Below the pieces are notes generated by a model. The model was not told where the DNA came from. It saw nothing but the letters and a program-made list of their open reading frames with translations, and made no database searches. The position numbers and the translations under genes were made by a program. DNA of 64,000 nt from Sandarakinorhabdus sp. AAP62. GTDB lineage: Bacteria; Pseudomonadota; Alphaproteobacteria; Sphingomonadales; Sphingomonadaceae. How positions within the stretch are numbered: position 1 is the first letter of the stretch; the number at the start of each line of letters is the position of its first letter. Below are positions 1-9,009 of the stretch, piece by piece. The stretch covers positions 1 to 64,000 of the forward strand of contig NZ_ANFY01000003.1 of the NCBI RefSeq assembly GCF_000331225.1. Direction: 5' to 3'.

Positions 1-37
1 CCCTCCCCCAGCCCCTCCCTGCAAGCAGGGAGGGGAG
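1..37. repeat. GC-rich inverted repeat, window-edge copy
   Basis: An 11-base arm CCCCTCCCTGC (12-22) faces GCAGGGAGGGG (25-35), preceded by CCCTCCCCCAG. It lies just past the stop of the minus-strand HerA-like gene. The same core occurs near 3.6, 26.0 and 27.3 kb, where it comes in inverted pairs, so this is probably half of a pair cut by the window edge. It could also act as a transcription end hairpin, but no T-tract is seen. Confidence 0.7.
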
Positions 38-40
38 CTG

Positions 41-1633
41 TTACCGCGCGTTCGCCCGCCAGCGCGCGATCACCCGGTTCAGCATGTCGCTGTCATCCCC
101 GGTCTTCACCCACAGTTCGCTGAACACCGGATCGTCGCTCATCGGCCGCTTGGCGGCTTCCAGTTCGTCCAGCCGCACGCGGATCGGCGCCGGCACGCCT
201 TCGCCGGAAATGATGCACTCGCGGTTGCGCAGCGCCGGGATGGCTTCGAGCAGGCTGCGCCCACCTTCGGGCAGGGCGGCTTTCACGAAATCCTGGTCGC
301 GCTCGTTGTTGAGCCGCAGGGAGACGATGGTGCCGCACTGTGACAGCGCGCCTTCGGCCAGATCAGACGGGCGCTGCGTCACCAGCCCCAGTGACACGCC
401 ATATTTGCGGCCTTCCTTGGCGATGCGTTCCAGCACGTCGCGCACCGGGGAGCGCAGCGAGATGGCGCGATTGGGGATGTAACGGTGGGCTTCCTCGCAG
501 ATCAGCACCACCGGTCGCTTGCGCTCGCCGCGCGACCAGACGGCAAAATCGAAGACGATGCGGGACAGCACCGACACCACGGCCGTGACGATGGTGGTGG
601 GCACGCCCGAAAGGTCGATCACCGAAATTGGCTTGCCGTCCACCGGCAGGCGCAGGATGCGCGCGATGAAATCCACCATGGAATCATTGGAAAAGCGCCG
701 ATCGAACATGAACTGCTGGCGCGGATCGCGCATCACCTGGTCCAGCTTGTTGCGGATGCGGACATAGTTGGAAGCGTTCTGCGCCTCCGACATCTTGCCC
801 ATTTCGGCCTGCAGCGTATCGGTGAGGGCAGACAGCAGATAGGGGATCGGCGTGTCGGTGGTGACCGTCGCCAGCCCTTGCGCATAAACCGATTTGGCCC
901 GCGCCATCTGCAGGCAGCGCGCCAATATATCCCGATCCATGTCGCGGGCGGCGCCTTCGCTGGTCAGCAGCACTTCGCAATGTTCTTCGAAGTTCATCAG
1001 CCAATAGGGCAGTTCCAGATTGTCGACATTGAACACCATGCCGGTGTGTTCGAACGCCTTGGCATATTCGCCGTGCGGGTCGATCATCACGACATGGCCT
1101 TCCGGCGCCTTTTCGATGATGCGGTGCAGGATCAGCGCGGTGCTGGTGGATTTGCCGGTGCCGGTGGAACCGACGATGGCGAAATTCTTGGAAAGAAACG
1201 TGTCGAACAACAGCGCGGCGCGCACATTGGCGGTGGGATAGACCACACCGATCTGGATGTGCGGGCGATCATCGCCGGAAAACACCCGCGCCGATTCCGG
1301 GCTGGTCATCGGATAGGCGAGGCTGCCGGCGCGCGGATAGACGCCGACCCCGCGGCTGAAGCCGGCGATGCTGCGGTCCGCCGCGATTGCCGCTTCGCCA
1401 ACCAGATCGACCTCGGCGATGGCGACATTGTCCTGCCAGGTGATGCCGCGCAGGGTGGCCACCACCCAGCGCTGGCCTGATTCCACCTTTACCAGGCCGC
1501 CCAGCATGCCGGCGGCCGCGATCACCGAATCGGAATTGTCCTTCAGGCTGGCAGTGGCGGCAATATCGATGCGCAAGCGCAGATGGCCGGCGGTAACGCC
1601 CACCACTTCGCCAATCACGGTCTCTTCATGCAT
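41..1633 (-). CDS. HerA-like ATP-binding protein (DUF87 family)
   Basis: This is a 530-residue P-loop ATPase of the HerA/FtsK-like DUF87 group. Walker A GSTGTGKST sits at residues 155-163 and the Walker B stretch VVLICEEAHRYIP at about 375-387. The N-terminal 100 residues form the small beta-barrel (HAS-barrel) region typical of HerA. HerA proteins are hexameric DNA translocases that often work with the NurA nuclease in archaea. Bacterial homologues are common, but their role is less settled and no nurA gene is next door. It is transcribed alone. The start MHEET is the first Met, and another gene diverges about 130 bases away. Family assignment is firm; the cellular role is not. Confidence 0.88.
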   Translation of the reverse strand: MHEETVIGEVVGVTAGHLRLRIDIAATASLKDNSDSVIAAAGMLGGLVKVESGQRWVVATLRGITWQDNVAIAEVDLVGEAAIAADRSIAGFSRGVGVYPRAGSLAYPMTSPESARVFSGDDRPHIQIGVVYPTANVRAALLFDTFLSKNFAIVGSTGTGKSTSTALILHRIIEKAPEGHVVMIDPHGEYAKAFEHTGMVFNVDNLELPYWLMNFEEHCEVLLTSEGAARDMDRDILARCLQMARAKSVYAQGLATVTTDTPIPYLLSALTDTLQAEMGKMSEAQNASNYVRIRNKLDQVMRDPRQQFMFDRRFSNDSMVDFIARILRLPVDGKPISVIDLSGVPTTIVTAVVSVLSRIVFDFAVWSRGERKRPVVLICEEAHRYIPNRAISLRSPVRDVLERIAKEGRKYGVSLGLVTQRPSDLAEGALSQCGTIVSLRLNNERDQDFVKAALPEGGRSLLEAIPALRNRECIISGEGVPAPIRVRLDELEAAKRPMSDDPVFSELWVKTGDDSDMLNRVIARWRANAR

Positions 1634-1763
1634 GGCGTTTCACTCCCTGGCCGGGCAGATGTGCCCATATTCCGGTTAAATTAGGCTGAAGCCCTCCCCA
1701 ATTGCCGTGATTGCGCCGAAGCCCGGTCCGCGCCACCATGGCGGAAATCTGGGGAGGATGCGC

Positions 1764-2690
1764 ATGACCGACTATTATCCGCACGTGATCGTGGCCGAAG
1801 GGCTGGGCTTTCCGGAAGGGCCGGTGGCGATGGCCGATGGCAGCGTGCTGGTGGTGGAAATCCGCCCCGGCCGCATCACCCGCGTGCACCCCGATGGCCG
1901 CACCGAAACGGTGGCGACACCCGGCGGCGGCCCCAACGGCATGGCGGTCGGGCCGGATGGCGCGCTGTATGTGTGCAACAATGGCGGCTTCGAATGGTAT
2001 GAGCAGGACGGCATATTGCTGCCCGGCAATGCCGCCAGGGATTACACCACCGGCCGCATCGAGCGCATCGATATTGCCACCGGCAAGGTCGACCGCCTCT
2101 ATGACAGCTGCGACGGCCACCGCCTCTCGGGGCCCAACGATATCGTGTTCGATGCCCACGGCGGTTTCTACTTCACCGATCTCGGCAAGCATTTCGATCA
2201 TCACACCGATGCCGGCGGGCTGTTCTATGCCCTGCCCGATGGCTCCAGGATCACCCGGCTGATCCACGGGCCTGATCTGAACGGCGTCGGCCTCAGCCCG
2301 GATGGCAAGACGGTCTATGCCGCCTCCACCAGCCGCCGCGTCGTGCTGGCCTTCGATATCGTGTCGCCCGGCGTGCTGGCGCCGGAACCGCTGCCGGCGG
2401 TGCCCGGCCGTTACGTGACGGCGTGGGCCAACAAGACTTTCCTTGATTCGCTCGCCATCGAAGCCAATGGCAATATCGCGCAGGCAACACTGATCGAGAG
2501 CGCCGGGGTGACCAGCGTCGATCCGGCAACGGGCGCGCAGGAGTTTTTCCCTTTCCCCGATCTGCTCACCACCAACATCTGCTTTGGCGGGGCGGACATG
2601 ATGGATGCCTGGGTTTGCCTGTCGACCACCGGCAAGCTCGCCAAATGCCGCTGGCCGCGACCGGGCCTCAAATTGCACTATAACGCATGA
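1764..2690 (+). CDS. SMP-30/gluconolactonase/LRE family protein
   Basis: A 308-residue six-bladed beta-propeller of the SMP-30/gluconolactonase family, lactonase-type enzymes that usually hydrolyse sugar lactones or related esters with a bound divalent metal. The hallmark GPNDIVFDAHGGFYFTDLG lies at about residues 122-140, with propeller repeats such as GPNGMAVGPDGALYV upstream. The start is set at ATG 1764 because a GGGGAGG ribosome site ends six bases before it; a second ATG two codons earlier overlaps that site. The stop overlaps the ATG of the next gene (ATGA), so the two are translated together. The substrate cannot be read from sequence. Confidence 0.88.
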   Translation: MTDYYPHVIVAEGLGFPEGPVAMADGSVLVVEIRPGRITRVHPDGRTETVATPGGGPNGMAVGPDGALYVCNNGGFEWYEQDGILLPGNAARDYTTGRIERIDIATGKVDRLYDSCDGHRLSGPNDIVFDAHGGFYFTDLGKHFDHHTDAGGLFYALPDGSRITRLIHGPDLNGVGLSPDGKTVYAASTSRRVVLAFDIVSPGVLAPEPLPAVPGRYVTAWANKTFLDSLAIEANGNIAQATLIESAGVTSVDPATGAQEFFPFPDLLTTNICFGGADMMDAWVCLSTTGKLAKCRWPRPGLKLHYNA

Positions 2691-3541
2691 TCTTGCAGGC
2701 CAACGGGCTGGACTTCGCCTGCGATGTCGCCGGGGAAGGGCCAGACGTGGCCCTGTGCCTGCACGGTTTCCCGGAATCGCGCTTTTCCTGGCGGTTCCAA
2801 TTGCCGTTCCTTGCCGCGCAGGGCTGGCGGGCGGTGGCGCCTGATCTGCGCGGCTATGGCCAGTCGAGCCGGCCGCTTGGCAAGGCCGCTTACCATATCG
2901 ATCATCTCGTCGATGATGTGGTGGGGATGTTCGACGCGCTCAAACCGCGCCGCAAACTGTTGGTGGCGCATGATTGGGGCGCGGTGATCGCCTGGGTGGT
3001 GGCGATGCGGCGGGCTGTCGATCTCGATGGGCTGATCATCATGAACGTGCCGCACCCGGCGGTGTTTGCCGATCTGATCCGCCACTACGCGCCGCAGCGG
3101 CGCAAGAGCTGGTATGTCGCCTTCTTCCAGATCCCGTGGCTGCCGGAATATCTGCTGCGCCAGAATCGTGCCGAGGGGATCGCCAAGGCCTTCCTCAACA
3201 TGGCGATCGACAAGGGCGCCTTCCCGCCACACGTGCTGGAGGAATATCGCAGGAACGCCCTCATCCCCGGCGCGTTGACGGCGATGATCAATTACTACCG
3301 CGCCAATCTGGGCATTCTCGACGAGAAGGGGCCGCCCATCGACGTGCCGACGCTGATGCTGTGGGGCGAGGAAGACACGGCATTGGATGTGAAACTGACC
3401 GAGGGCTATGGCCCGCATGTGCGGGACTTCACGCTGGTGCGTTTTCCGGACGTCTCGCACTGGGTGCAGCAGGAAGCGCCCGTGCCGGTGAACGCGGCGA
3501 TGCTGGACTGGCAGCGGGCGAAGGGGTTGGTGGCAGGCTAA
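2687..3541 (+). CDS. Alpha/beta hydrolase, epoxide-hydrolase-like
   Basis: A 284-residue alpha/beta-hydrolase. HGFPES (oxyanion hole, starting at residue 26), DLRGYGQSSRP, and the nucleophile elbow HDWGA with Asp96 mark the epoxide hydrolase / haloalkane dehalogenase branch, since these use Asp rather than Ser. A late His (His258 in DVSHW) completes the likely triad. A cap region with aromatic residues lies between about 130 and 220. It overlaps the SMP-30 gene by four bases, so the two probably act in one catabolic step sequence. Epoxide hydrolase and dehalogenase activities cannot be told apart here. Confidence 0.87.
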   Translation: MILQANGLDFACDVAGEGPDVALCLHGFPESRFSWRFQLPFLAAQGWRAVAPDLRGYGQSSRPLGKAAYHIDHLVDDVVGMFDALKPRRKLLVAHDWGAVIAWVVAMRRAVDLDGLIIMNVPHPAVFADLIRHYAPQRRKSWYVAFFQIPWLPEYLLRQNRAEGIAKAFLNMAIDKGAFPPHVLEEYRRNALIPGALTAMINYYRANLGILDEKGPPIDVPTLMLWGEEDTALDVKLTEGYGPHVRDFTLVRFPDVSHWVQQEAPVPVNAAMLDWQRAKGLVAG

Positions 3542-3560
3542 AGAGCGCGCGCGCACCACG

Positions 3561-3659
3561 CACCCTCCCCCAGCCCCTCCCTTTGCAAGGGAGGGGGGCA
3601 GAACGGGCAATCACACACGCCTCCCCTCCCTGCTTGCAGGGAGGGGCCGGGGGAGGGTG
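3561..3659. repeat. Paired GC-rich inverted repeats (BIME-like)
   Basis: Two hairpins face each other. Hairpin one is CCCCTCCCTT (3574-3583), loop TGC, AAGGGAGGGG (3587-3596). Hairpin two is CCCCTCCCTGC (3623-3633), TT, GCAGGGAGGGG (3636-3646). Outer flanks CACCCTCCCCCAG and CCGGGGGAGGGTG are themselves inverted, so the block can fold as two small or one large stem-loop. It fills the gap between the convergent hydrolase and polA genes. The same composite recurs at 26.0 and 27.3 kb. Confidence 0.8.
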
Positions 3660-3690
3660 CGGCGCAGCCGCCTTGACCAAGCGTCAAGCC

Positions 3691-6453
3691 CTAATGCGCA
3701 TCCCCCCACGACGCGCCGTGGCCGATCTCCACGCCCAGCGGCACGGTCAGGTCCACCAGCGGCCGGTGCGCTTGTCCCATAACCGCGCGGATCACCGGCT
3801 GCACCGCCTCCACCTCGGCCTCCGGCACTTCGAACACCAGTTCGTCGTGCACCTGCAGCAGCATCTTCGTGCCTGAAAGCCCGGCTTCGGCCAGCGCGCC
3901 GGGCATCTGCACCATCGCCCGCTTGATGATGTCGGCGGCGGTGCCCTGCACGCGGGCGTTGACGACGGCGCGCTCGGCAAACTGGCGCTCGCCCTGGTTC
4001 TTGGAGAGGATCAGCGGCGCATGGCATTTGCGGCCAAACAGCGTGGTGACGAAACCGGCGTCCTTGGCGAAGGCAATCGTCTCGGCCATGTAATTGCGGA
4101 TGCCGGGGAATCGGCTGAAATAGAGCTCGATATAGCGCGCCGCCTCGCTGCGATCGATGCCCAGCCGCGCCGCCAGGCCAAAGGCGGAAATGCCGTAGAT
4201 GATGGAGAAGTTGATCGTCTTGGCCCGGGCGCGGGTGTCGCGATCGACATGGCCAAAGACTTCCTTGGCGGTGAGTGCGTGCACGTCTTCGTTCGCCGCA
4301 TACACGGCCTTCAATTCCGGCACATCGGCGATGTGCGCGACCAGCCGCAATTCGATCTGGTTATAGTCCGCCGCCATGATGACGTTGCCAGGCGCGGCGA
4401 CAAAGGCGTGGCGGATGCGCCGGCCCAGTTCGGTGCGGATGGGGATATTCTGCAGATTGGGATCGTTTGACGAGAGCCGCCCCGTGGACGTTGCGGCGAG
4501 GTGGAAATTGGTGTGCACCCGGTCGGTCGTCGGGTTGATCTGGGCCTGCAGCGCGTCGGTATAGGTGGATTTCAGCTTCGAATGCTGGCGCCAGTCGAGG
4601 ATCTTCTGGGCAATCGGCGCGCCTTCCTCTGCCAACCGTTCCAGCTCGCTGGCATCGGTGGTCCAGGCGCCGGTCTTGCTGCTTTTCTTGCCGCCCTTGT
4701 AACCCAGCTTGTCGAACAATATCTCGCCGAGTTGCTTGGGGCTGCCGATGGTGAAGGGGCCGCCGGCCAGGTCGTGGATTTCAAGTTCAAGCCGGCTGAT
4801 CTCGGCCTCGTAGAGCGCCGACAGGCGTGCGAGTTCGGCGCGATCGACCTTGATGCCGGCCATTTCCATCCGTGCGATCACCGGCAGCAGCGGGCGGTCC
4901 ACCTGCTCGTGAATTGCCGTCACCTGTTCCTTCCACAGCCGGCGACGGAAACCCTGCCACAGCCGGAAGGTGACATCGGCATCTTCCGCCGCATAGTCGG
5001 TCGCCTTGCGCAGGTCGACCTCGGCGAAACTCTTCAGCCCCTTGGCGACATCCTTGTAGGCAATCGGCGTGTGGCCGAGATGGCGGGCCGACAGATCATC
5101 CATGCCGTGGTTCCAGCGCCCGGCATCGAGCGCATAGGAAAGCAACATCGTGTCGTCATAAGGGGCCAGCACCGGCACACCGTGGCGGGCCAGCACGATC
5201 AGATCATATTTCAGATTCTGGCCGATCTTCAGCACGGCCGGATTGGCAAACAGCGGGTTCAGCCGCGCGATGGTTTCCGCCAGGCCCAGTTGCGGCGGCC
5301 GTTCCGCGAACATGCCCTCGCCGGTGCCGTGAGCGACCGGGATATAGCAGGCCGTGCCCGGTGCGGTGGCGAGCGAAATGCCGACCAGGTCACAGCGCAT
5401 CTGATCGGTGCCGGTGGTTTCGGTATCAACCGCCACCGCGCCCAGCCGGGTCGCCTCGGCGATCCACCAATCCAGCCGCTCCAGCGTGATGACCGTCTCG
5501 TAATCGGCGTGGGTGAAGGCGACCTCGTCCTCCACCACGGCTGCCGTTGACGGGCGATGGGTGTTGGGCGCCGGCCCGTTGGCGCCGCTGCTGCCCAGCT
5601 TGGCCAGCATGGCGCGGAAACCGTGTTTCTTCAGGAAGGCCGCCAGTGGTTCGTGCTGCGGTTCCTTCAGGGTCAGCGCGTCGAGCGGCTCCGGCAGCGG
5701 CAGATCATCCTTCAGGCGCACCAGTTCGCGCGACAGCCGCGCCATCTCCACCGAAGCGGCCAGCGTCTCCTTCAGCTTGGGCTTCCTGATCGCATCGATA
5801 TTGGCGATCACGCCTTCGACGCTGCCATATTCGCTGATCAGCTCCGCCGCCGTCTTCGGCCCCACGCCCTTCACGCCGGGGATATTGTCGGCCGTGTCGC
5901 CCATCAGCGCCAGCACCTCGCCCACCTGTTCAGGCGGCACGCCGAATTTCTCGATCACCTCGGCCCGGTTGATGACCTGGTTCTTCATCGTGTCGAGCAG
6001 GTTGATGCCGGGCTCGACGAGCTGCATCAGATCCTTGTCGGACGAAACGATGGTGACATTCATGCCCGCCGCCCGCGCCGCCACGGCATAGCTGGCGATG
6101 ATGTCATCCGCCTCCACCCCGGCCTGCTCGAAGCAGGGCACGGAAAACGCCCGCACCGCATCGCGGATCAACGGGAATTGCGGAATCAGATCCTCCGGCG
6201 CCGGCGGGCGATTGGCCTTGTAGCCATCATACATGTCGTTGCGGAACGTATGGCTGCCGGCATCGAGCACCACGGCCAGATGCGTCGGTGCCTCTGCCTT
6301 GTTGAGTTCGGCAATCAGCTTCCACAGCATCGCGGTGAAGCCATAAACCGCGCCCACCGGCGTGCCTTGCGGATCGGTGAGCGGCGGCAGCCGGTGATAG
6401 GCGCGGAAGATGAAGCTGGAGCCGTCGACCAGATAAAGATGCTGCTGCGTCAT
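3691..6453 (-). CDS. polA: DNA polymerase I
   Basis: A 920-residue DNA polymerase I for gap filling and primer removal. The order is an N-terminal 5'-3' exonuclease (residues 1 to about 290, with LVDGSSFIFRAYH and the helix-hairpin-helix region GVKGVGPKTA), a 3'-5' proofreading domain with DTETTG at about 342, and a family A polymerase domain with DYNQIELRLVAHI at about 695 and HDELVFEVP at about 870. The proofreading motif is intact. An in-frame upstream Met would add 18 residues of low-complexity sequence, so the start at MTQQHLYLVDGSS is preferred because the exonuclease fold begins there. It is monocistronic and divergent from the lectin-like gene. Confidence 0.97.
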   Translation of the reverse strand: MTQQHLYLVDGSSFIFRAYHRLPPLTDPQGTPVGAVYGFTAMLWKLIAELNKAEAPTHLAVVLDAGSHTFRNDMYDGYKANRPPAPEDLIPQFPLIRDAVRAFSVPCFEQAGVEADDIIASYAVAARAAGMNVTIVSSDKDLMQLVEPGINLLDTMKNQVINRAEVIEKFGVPPEQVGEVLALMGDTADNIPGVKGVGPKTAAELISEYGSVEGVIANIDAIRKPKLKETLAASVEMARLSRELVRLKDDLPLPEPLDALTLKEPQHEPLAAFLKKHGFRAMLAKLGSSGANGPAPNTHRPSTAAVVEDEVAFTHADYETVITLERLDWWIAEATRLGAVAVDTETTGTDQMRCDLVGISLATAPGTACYIPVAHGTGEGMFAERPPQLGLAETIARLNPLFANPAVLKIGQNLKYDLIVLARHGVPVLAPYDDTMLLSYALDAGRWNHGMDDLSARHLGHTPIAYKDVAKGLKSFAEVDLRKATDYAAEDADVTFRLWQGFRRRLWKEQVTAIHEQVDRPLLPVIARMEMAGIKVDRAELARLSALYEAEISRLELEIHDLAGGPFTIGSPKQLGEILFDKLGYKGGKKSSKTGAWTTDASELERLAEEGAPIAQKILDWRQHSKLKSTYTDALQAQINPTTDRVHTNFHLAATSTGRLSSNDPNLQNIPIRTELGRRIRHAFVAAPGNVIMAADYNQIELRLVAHIADVPELKAVYAANEDVHALTAKEVFGHVDRDTRARAKTINFSIIYGISAFGLAARLGIDRSEAARYIELYFSRFPGIRNYMAETIAFAKDAGFVTTLFGRKCHAPLILSKNQGERQFAERAVVNARVQGTAADIIKRAMVQMPGALAEAGLSGTKMLLQVHDELVFEVPEAEVEAVQPVIRAVMGQAHRPLVDLTVPLGVEIGHGASWGDAH

Positions 6454-6523
6454 GGCCGCAACGCTAGCAGCATGGCGGCATCGGGGCGAGAGCGCAGGTG
6501 GCGACACGAAAGCTTCATTTTGG

Positions 6524-6544
6524 TGGTTAATTGCTTCGTAACCA
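6524..6544. promoter_or_regulatory. Inverted repeat TGGTTA-N9-TAACCA upstream of the PEP-CTERM gene
   Basis: A six-base perfect inverted repeat with a nine-base spacer lies about 40 bases before the GTG start, within an AT-richer patch between divergent polA and the lectin-like gene. It could be an operator. No convincing -35/-10 pair was found around it. Confidence 0.3.
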
Positions 6545-6582
6545 TCTCATGGCACAAGGCCCTCAACTCAGGGGGAATTTCC

Positions 6583-7185
6583 GTGTTGCTCAAGAAGTCT
6601 GCTCTCATTGTTGCCTCGGCGCTTGGCCTGCTTGCCGCTCCGTCGGCCGCCGTGACCCAGTTTGCCGGCAATGGCCATCTCTATGAATTTGTCGCGACCA
6701 ACCTCAGCTGGCAGGACGCGCTGGCGGCTGCGGCTGCGGCCACGCCGATTGCTGGTTACACTGCGCACCTCGTCACCATCACGTCCCAGGGCGAAGATGA
6801 TTTCGTCAAGGCGCTCACGGGCAGCGCCACCTTCGTCTGGGCCGCCGGCACCGACGAAGCGATCGAGGGCGTCTGGAAATGGGCCGCCGGTCCGGAAGCG
6901 GGCCAGACCTTCTTCCTGTTCGACGAAGGACCGGTGGGCTATGCCAACTGGAATGCCGGTGAACCCAACAATGTCGGCTCTGAGGATTATCTCCACTTCA
7001 AGGCCAATGCCGGCAACTGGAACGATATTTTCGCCACCTTCACCAGCGGCGGCTATGTGGTGGAATATAGCCCGAGCGGCAGCACCATTCCCGAACCGGC
7101 AAGCTGGGCGATGCTGATGGGCGGCCTGGGCCTGGTGGGTGCGGCCCTGCGCCGGCGGAGCAGCCGCAAGATCGTCGCGGCCTGA
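6583..7185 (+). CDS. PEPxxWA-CTERM sorted C-type-lectin-like protein
   Basis: A 200-residue secreted protein. A signal peptide covers about residues 1-23 (LLKKSALIVASALGLLAAPSAA). A C-type-lectin-like domain follows, with YANWNAGEPNNVGSEDYLHF and NWNDIF, the usual Ca/sugar-loop pattern. The tail PEPASWAM begins at Pro170 and continues into a hydrophobic helix and an RRR end, the exosortase sorting signal common in Sphingomonadales. The start is GTG 6583, served by a GGGGGA site at 6571-6576; no better ATG exists near the signal peptide. No exosortase gene is in the window. It is likely delivered to the cell surface or extracellular matrix; the ligand is unknown. Confidence 0.85.
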   Translation: MLLKKSALIVASALGLLAAPSAAVTQFAGNGHLYEFVATNLSWQDALAAAAAATPIAGYTAHLVTITSQGEDDFVKALTGSATFVWAAGTDEAIEGVWKWAAGPEAGQTFFLFDEGPVGYANWNAGEPNNVGSEDYLHFKANAGNWNDIFATFTSGGYVVEYSPSGSTIPEPASWAMLMGGLGLVGAALRRRSSRKIVAA

Positions 7186-7204
7186 ACAAACGCCAAAGGA
7201 CACG

Positions 7205-7238
7205 GCACCGGCGGTGGATTCCGCCGGTCGCTTGTGCC
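7205..7238 (+). terminator. Weak hairpin between PEP-CTERM gene and leuD
   Basis: ACCGGCGG (7207-7214) pairs with CCGCCGGT (7221-7228) around a six-base loop, flanked by GGCAC and GTGCC. There is no T-run after it, so intrinsic termination is doubtful. It may separate the lectin-like gene from the leu operon. Confidence 0.35.
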
Positions 7239-7272
7239 ATGTGATGCGCCGATCCTGACAGAGGCAATTCAC

Positions 7273-7872
7273 GTGCAGCCCTTCACCACCCTTTCCGGCG
7301 CGGCCATTCCCTTCGGTGCCGCCAATATCGATACCGATGTCATCATCCCGGCGCGCTTCCTGAAGACGATCAGCCGACTTGGCCTGGGCAAGGGCGCCTT
7401 TGCCGCGCTGCGCGAGAATCCGGACAATGTGTTCGACAACAACGCCGGCGCGCCGATCCTGATCGCCGGGCATAATTTCGGCTGTGGCTCCAGCCGCGAA
7501 CATGCGCCGTGGGCCCTGGCCGATCTGGGCATCCGCGTCGTGATCTCGTCGGGCTTTGCCGACATCTTTGCCGGCAATGCCTTCAAGAATGGCCTGCTGC
7601 TCGTCACCCTGCCGCAGGATCAGGTGGACCGCTTGATGGAGGTGGCGCGCGACGGCTTGGCCGTAACGGTCGATCTGGAAAACCAGGTCGTCACCACGCC
7701 GTTCCAGGATCGGTTCGAATTCGCCATGGATCCGTTCCGCAAGCAATGCCTGATCAGCGGGCAGGACGAGATCGGGCTGACACTGGCCATGGCTGGCGCC
7801 ATCGGCGCTCACGAAGCCCGGCTGGCGGCCGAACGGCCGTGGATCGCCGGCGCCGCCCGGCACGTGGCCTGA
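7273..7872 (+). CDS. leuD: 3-isopropylmalate dehydratase small subunit
   Basis: A 199-residue small subunit of isopropylmalate isomerase, leucine biosynthesis, working with the LeuC large [4Fe-4S] subunit. The family signatures [13 protein letters not shown] near the N-terminus and [14 protein letters not shown] at about residues 66-79 are intact. GTG 7273 is chosen as start: it gives the usual VQPFTTLSG beginning and has GAGG eight bases upstream. An in-frame ATG at 7234 would add 13 atypical residues. leuB follows after 57 bases, but leuC is not adjacent. Confidence 0.93.
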   Translation: MQPFTTLSGAAIPFGAANIDTDVIIPARFLKTISRLGLGKGAFAALRENPDNVFDNNAGAPILIAGHNFGCGSSREHAPWALADLGIRVVISSGFADIFAGNAFKNGLLLVTLPQDQVDRLMEVARDGLAVTVDLENQVVTTPFQDRFEFAMDPFRKQCLISGQDEIGLTLAMAGAIGAHEARLAAERPWIAGAARHVA

Positions 7873-7929
7873 TTGGCAGCGCCATTCGACCCGGTTGGCA
7901 GCGCAGCGCGTTGCCGTTAAGGGCAAGGC

Positions 7930-9009
7930 ATGACCAAGACCCTTCTGCTCCTTCCCGGTGATGGCATCGGCCCTGAAGTCACCGCCGTTGCCCGCCGCGT
8001 TGCCGGCCGCCTGATCACCGGCGGTCTTGATCTGGCCGTTGAAGACGCGCTGTTCGGCGGCGCCAGCATCAATGCGACCGGTGTGCCGCTCACTGGCGAG
8101 ACGCTGGCGCGGGCCAAGGCTGCGGATGCCGTGCTGATGGGGGCCGTGGGCGGGCCGCAATGGGCCAGCCAATCCTATGACAAGCGCCCCGAAGCCGGGC
8201 TGCTGGGCTTGCGGGCCGGCATGAACGTCTATGCCAATCTGCGCCCGGCGCGCTGTTTCTCGGCGCTCGCCGATGCCTCGTCGCTGAAGCGCGTGCATGT
8301 CGATGGCCTTGATATCCTGTTCGTCCGCGAATTGACCGGCGGTGTCTATTTCGGGGCCCCGCGCGGGGTGGAAACCCTGCCCGATGGCCAGCGCCGCGGG
8401 GTGAACACCCATGTCTATACCACCAGCGAGATCCAGCGCGTTGCCCGCATCGCCTTTGAACTGGCCCGCACCCGCACGGGCGCTGTCTGTTCGGCGGAAA
8501 AGGGCAATGTGATGGAAGCCGGGCTGATGTGGCGCGAGGATGTGCAAAGCTTGCGCGACGCCGAATATCCCGACATCAAGCTGACCCACATGCTGGCCGA
8601 CAACATGGCGATGCAGCTGGTGAAATATCCCAAGCAGTTCGACGTGATCCTGACCGACAATCTGTTCGGCGACATATTGTCGGACGAAGCCGCCATGCTC
8701 ACCGGCTCGCTCGGCATGCTGCCGTCGGCCGCAATCGGTGAACCGGGCAAGCCCGGCCTGTATGAGCCGATCCATGGCTCCGCCCCCGATATCGCCGGGC
8801 GCGGCGTTGCCAACCCCTGCGCTTCGGTGCTCAGCCTCGCCATGGCCTTGCGCTACAGCCTGGGCGCACCGGAACTGGCCGACAAGGTGGAAGCCGCTGT
8901 CGAAGCCGCGCTCGACAAGGGCGCGCGGACGCCGGATCTGGGCGGCACCATGTCCACGGCGGCCATGGGCGACGCCATCCTGGCCAATCTTTCCCTGGCA
9001 ACTCTTTGA
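7930..9009 (+). CDS. leuB: 3-isopropylmalate dehydrogenase
   Basis: A 359-residue NAD-dependent beta-decarboxylating dehydrogenase of leucine biosynthesis, oxidising 3-isopropylmalate to 2-oxoisocaproate. It starts [13 protein letters not shown], has VGGPQWAS, the substrate-binding RPARCF / [10 protein letters not shown] region, [22 protein letters not shown]-type metal-binding segment, and [12 protein letters not shown] near the NAD site. Length is normal. An AAGGGCAAGG stretch precedes the ATG. Its stop overlaps the TTG start of the DUF502 gene, which points to co-translation. Confidence 0.96.
   Translation: MTKTLLLLPGDGIGPEVTAVARRVAGRLITGGLDLAVEDALFGGASINATGVPLTGETLARAKAADAVLMGAVGGPQWASQSYDKRPEAGLLGLRAGMNVYANLRPARCFSALADASSLKRVHVDGLDILFVRELTGGVYFGAPRGVETLPDGQRRGVNTHVYTTSEIQRVARIAFELARTRTGAVCSAEKGNVMEAGLMWREDVQSLRDAEYPDIKLTHMLADNMAMQLVKYPKQFDVILTDNLFGDILSDEAAMLTGSLGMLPSAAIGEPGKPGLYEPIHGSAPDIAGRGVANPCASVLSLAMALRYSLGAPELADKVEAAVEAALDKGARTPDLGGTMSTAAMGDAILANLSLATL

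Noticed and set aside
5557-6582. N-terminal extension of the PEP-CTERM lectin-like protein by more than 300 residues
   Set aside because: The extension lies antisense to polA. GTG 6583 has a good ribosome site and starts a clean signal peptide.
6545-6582. Sigma-54 promoter before the PEP-CTERM gene (TGGCAC-like)
   Set aside because: TGGCAC is present, but the GC of the -12 element is missing at the needed distance.
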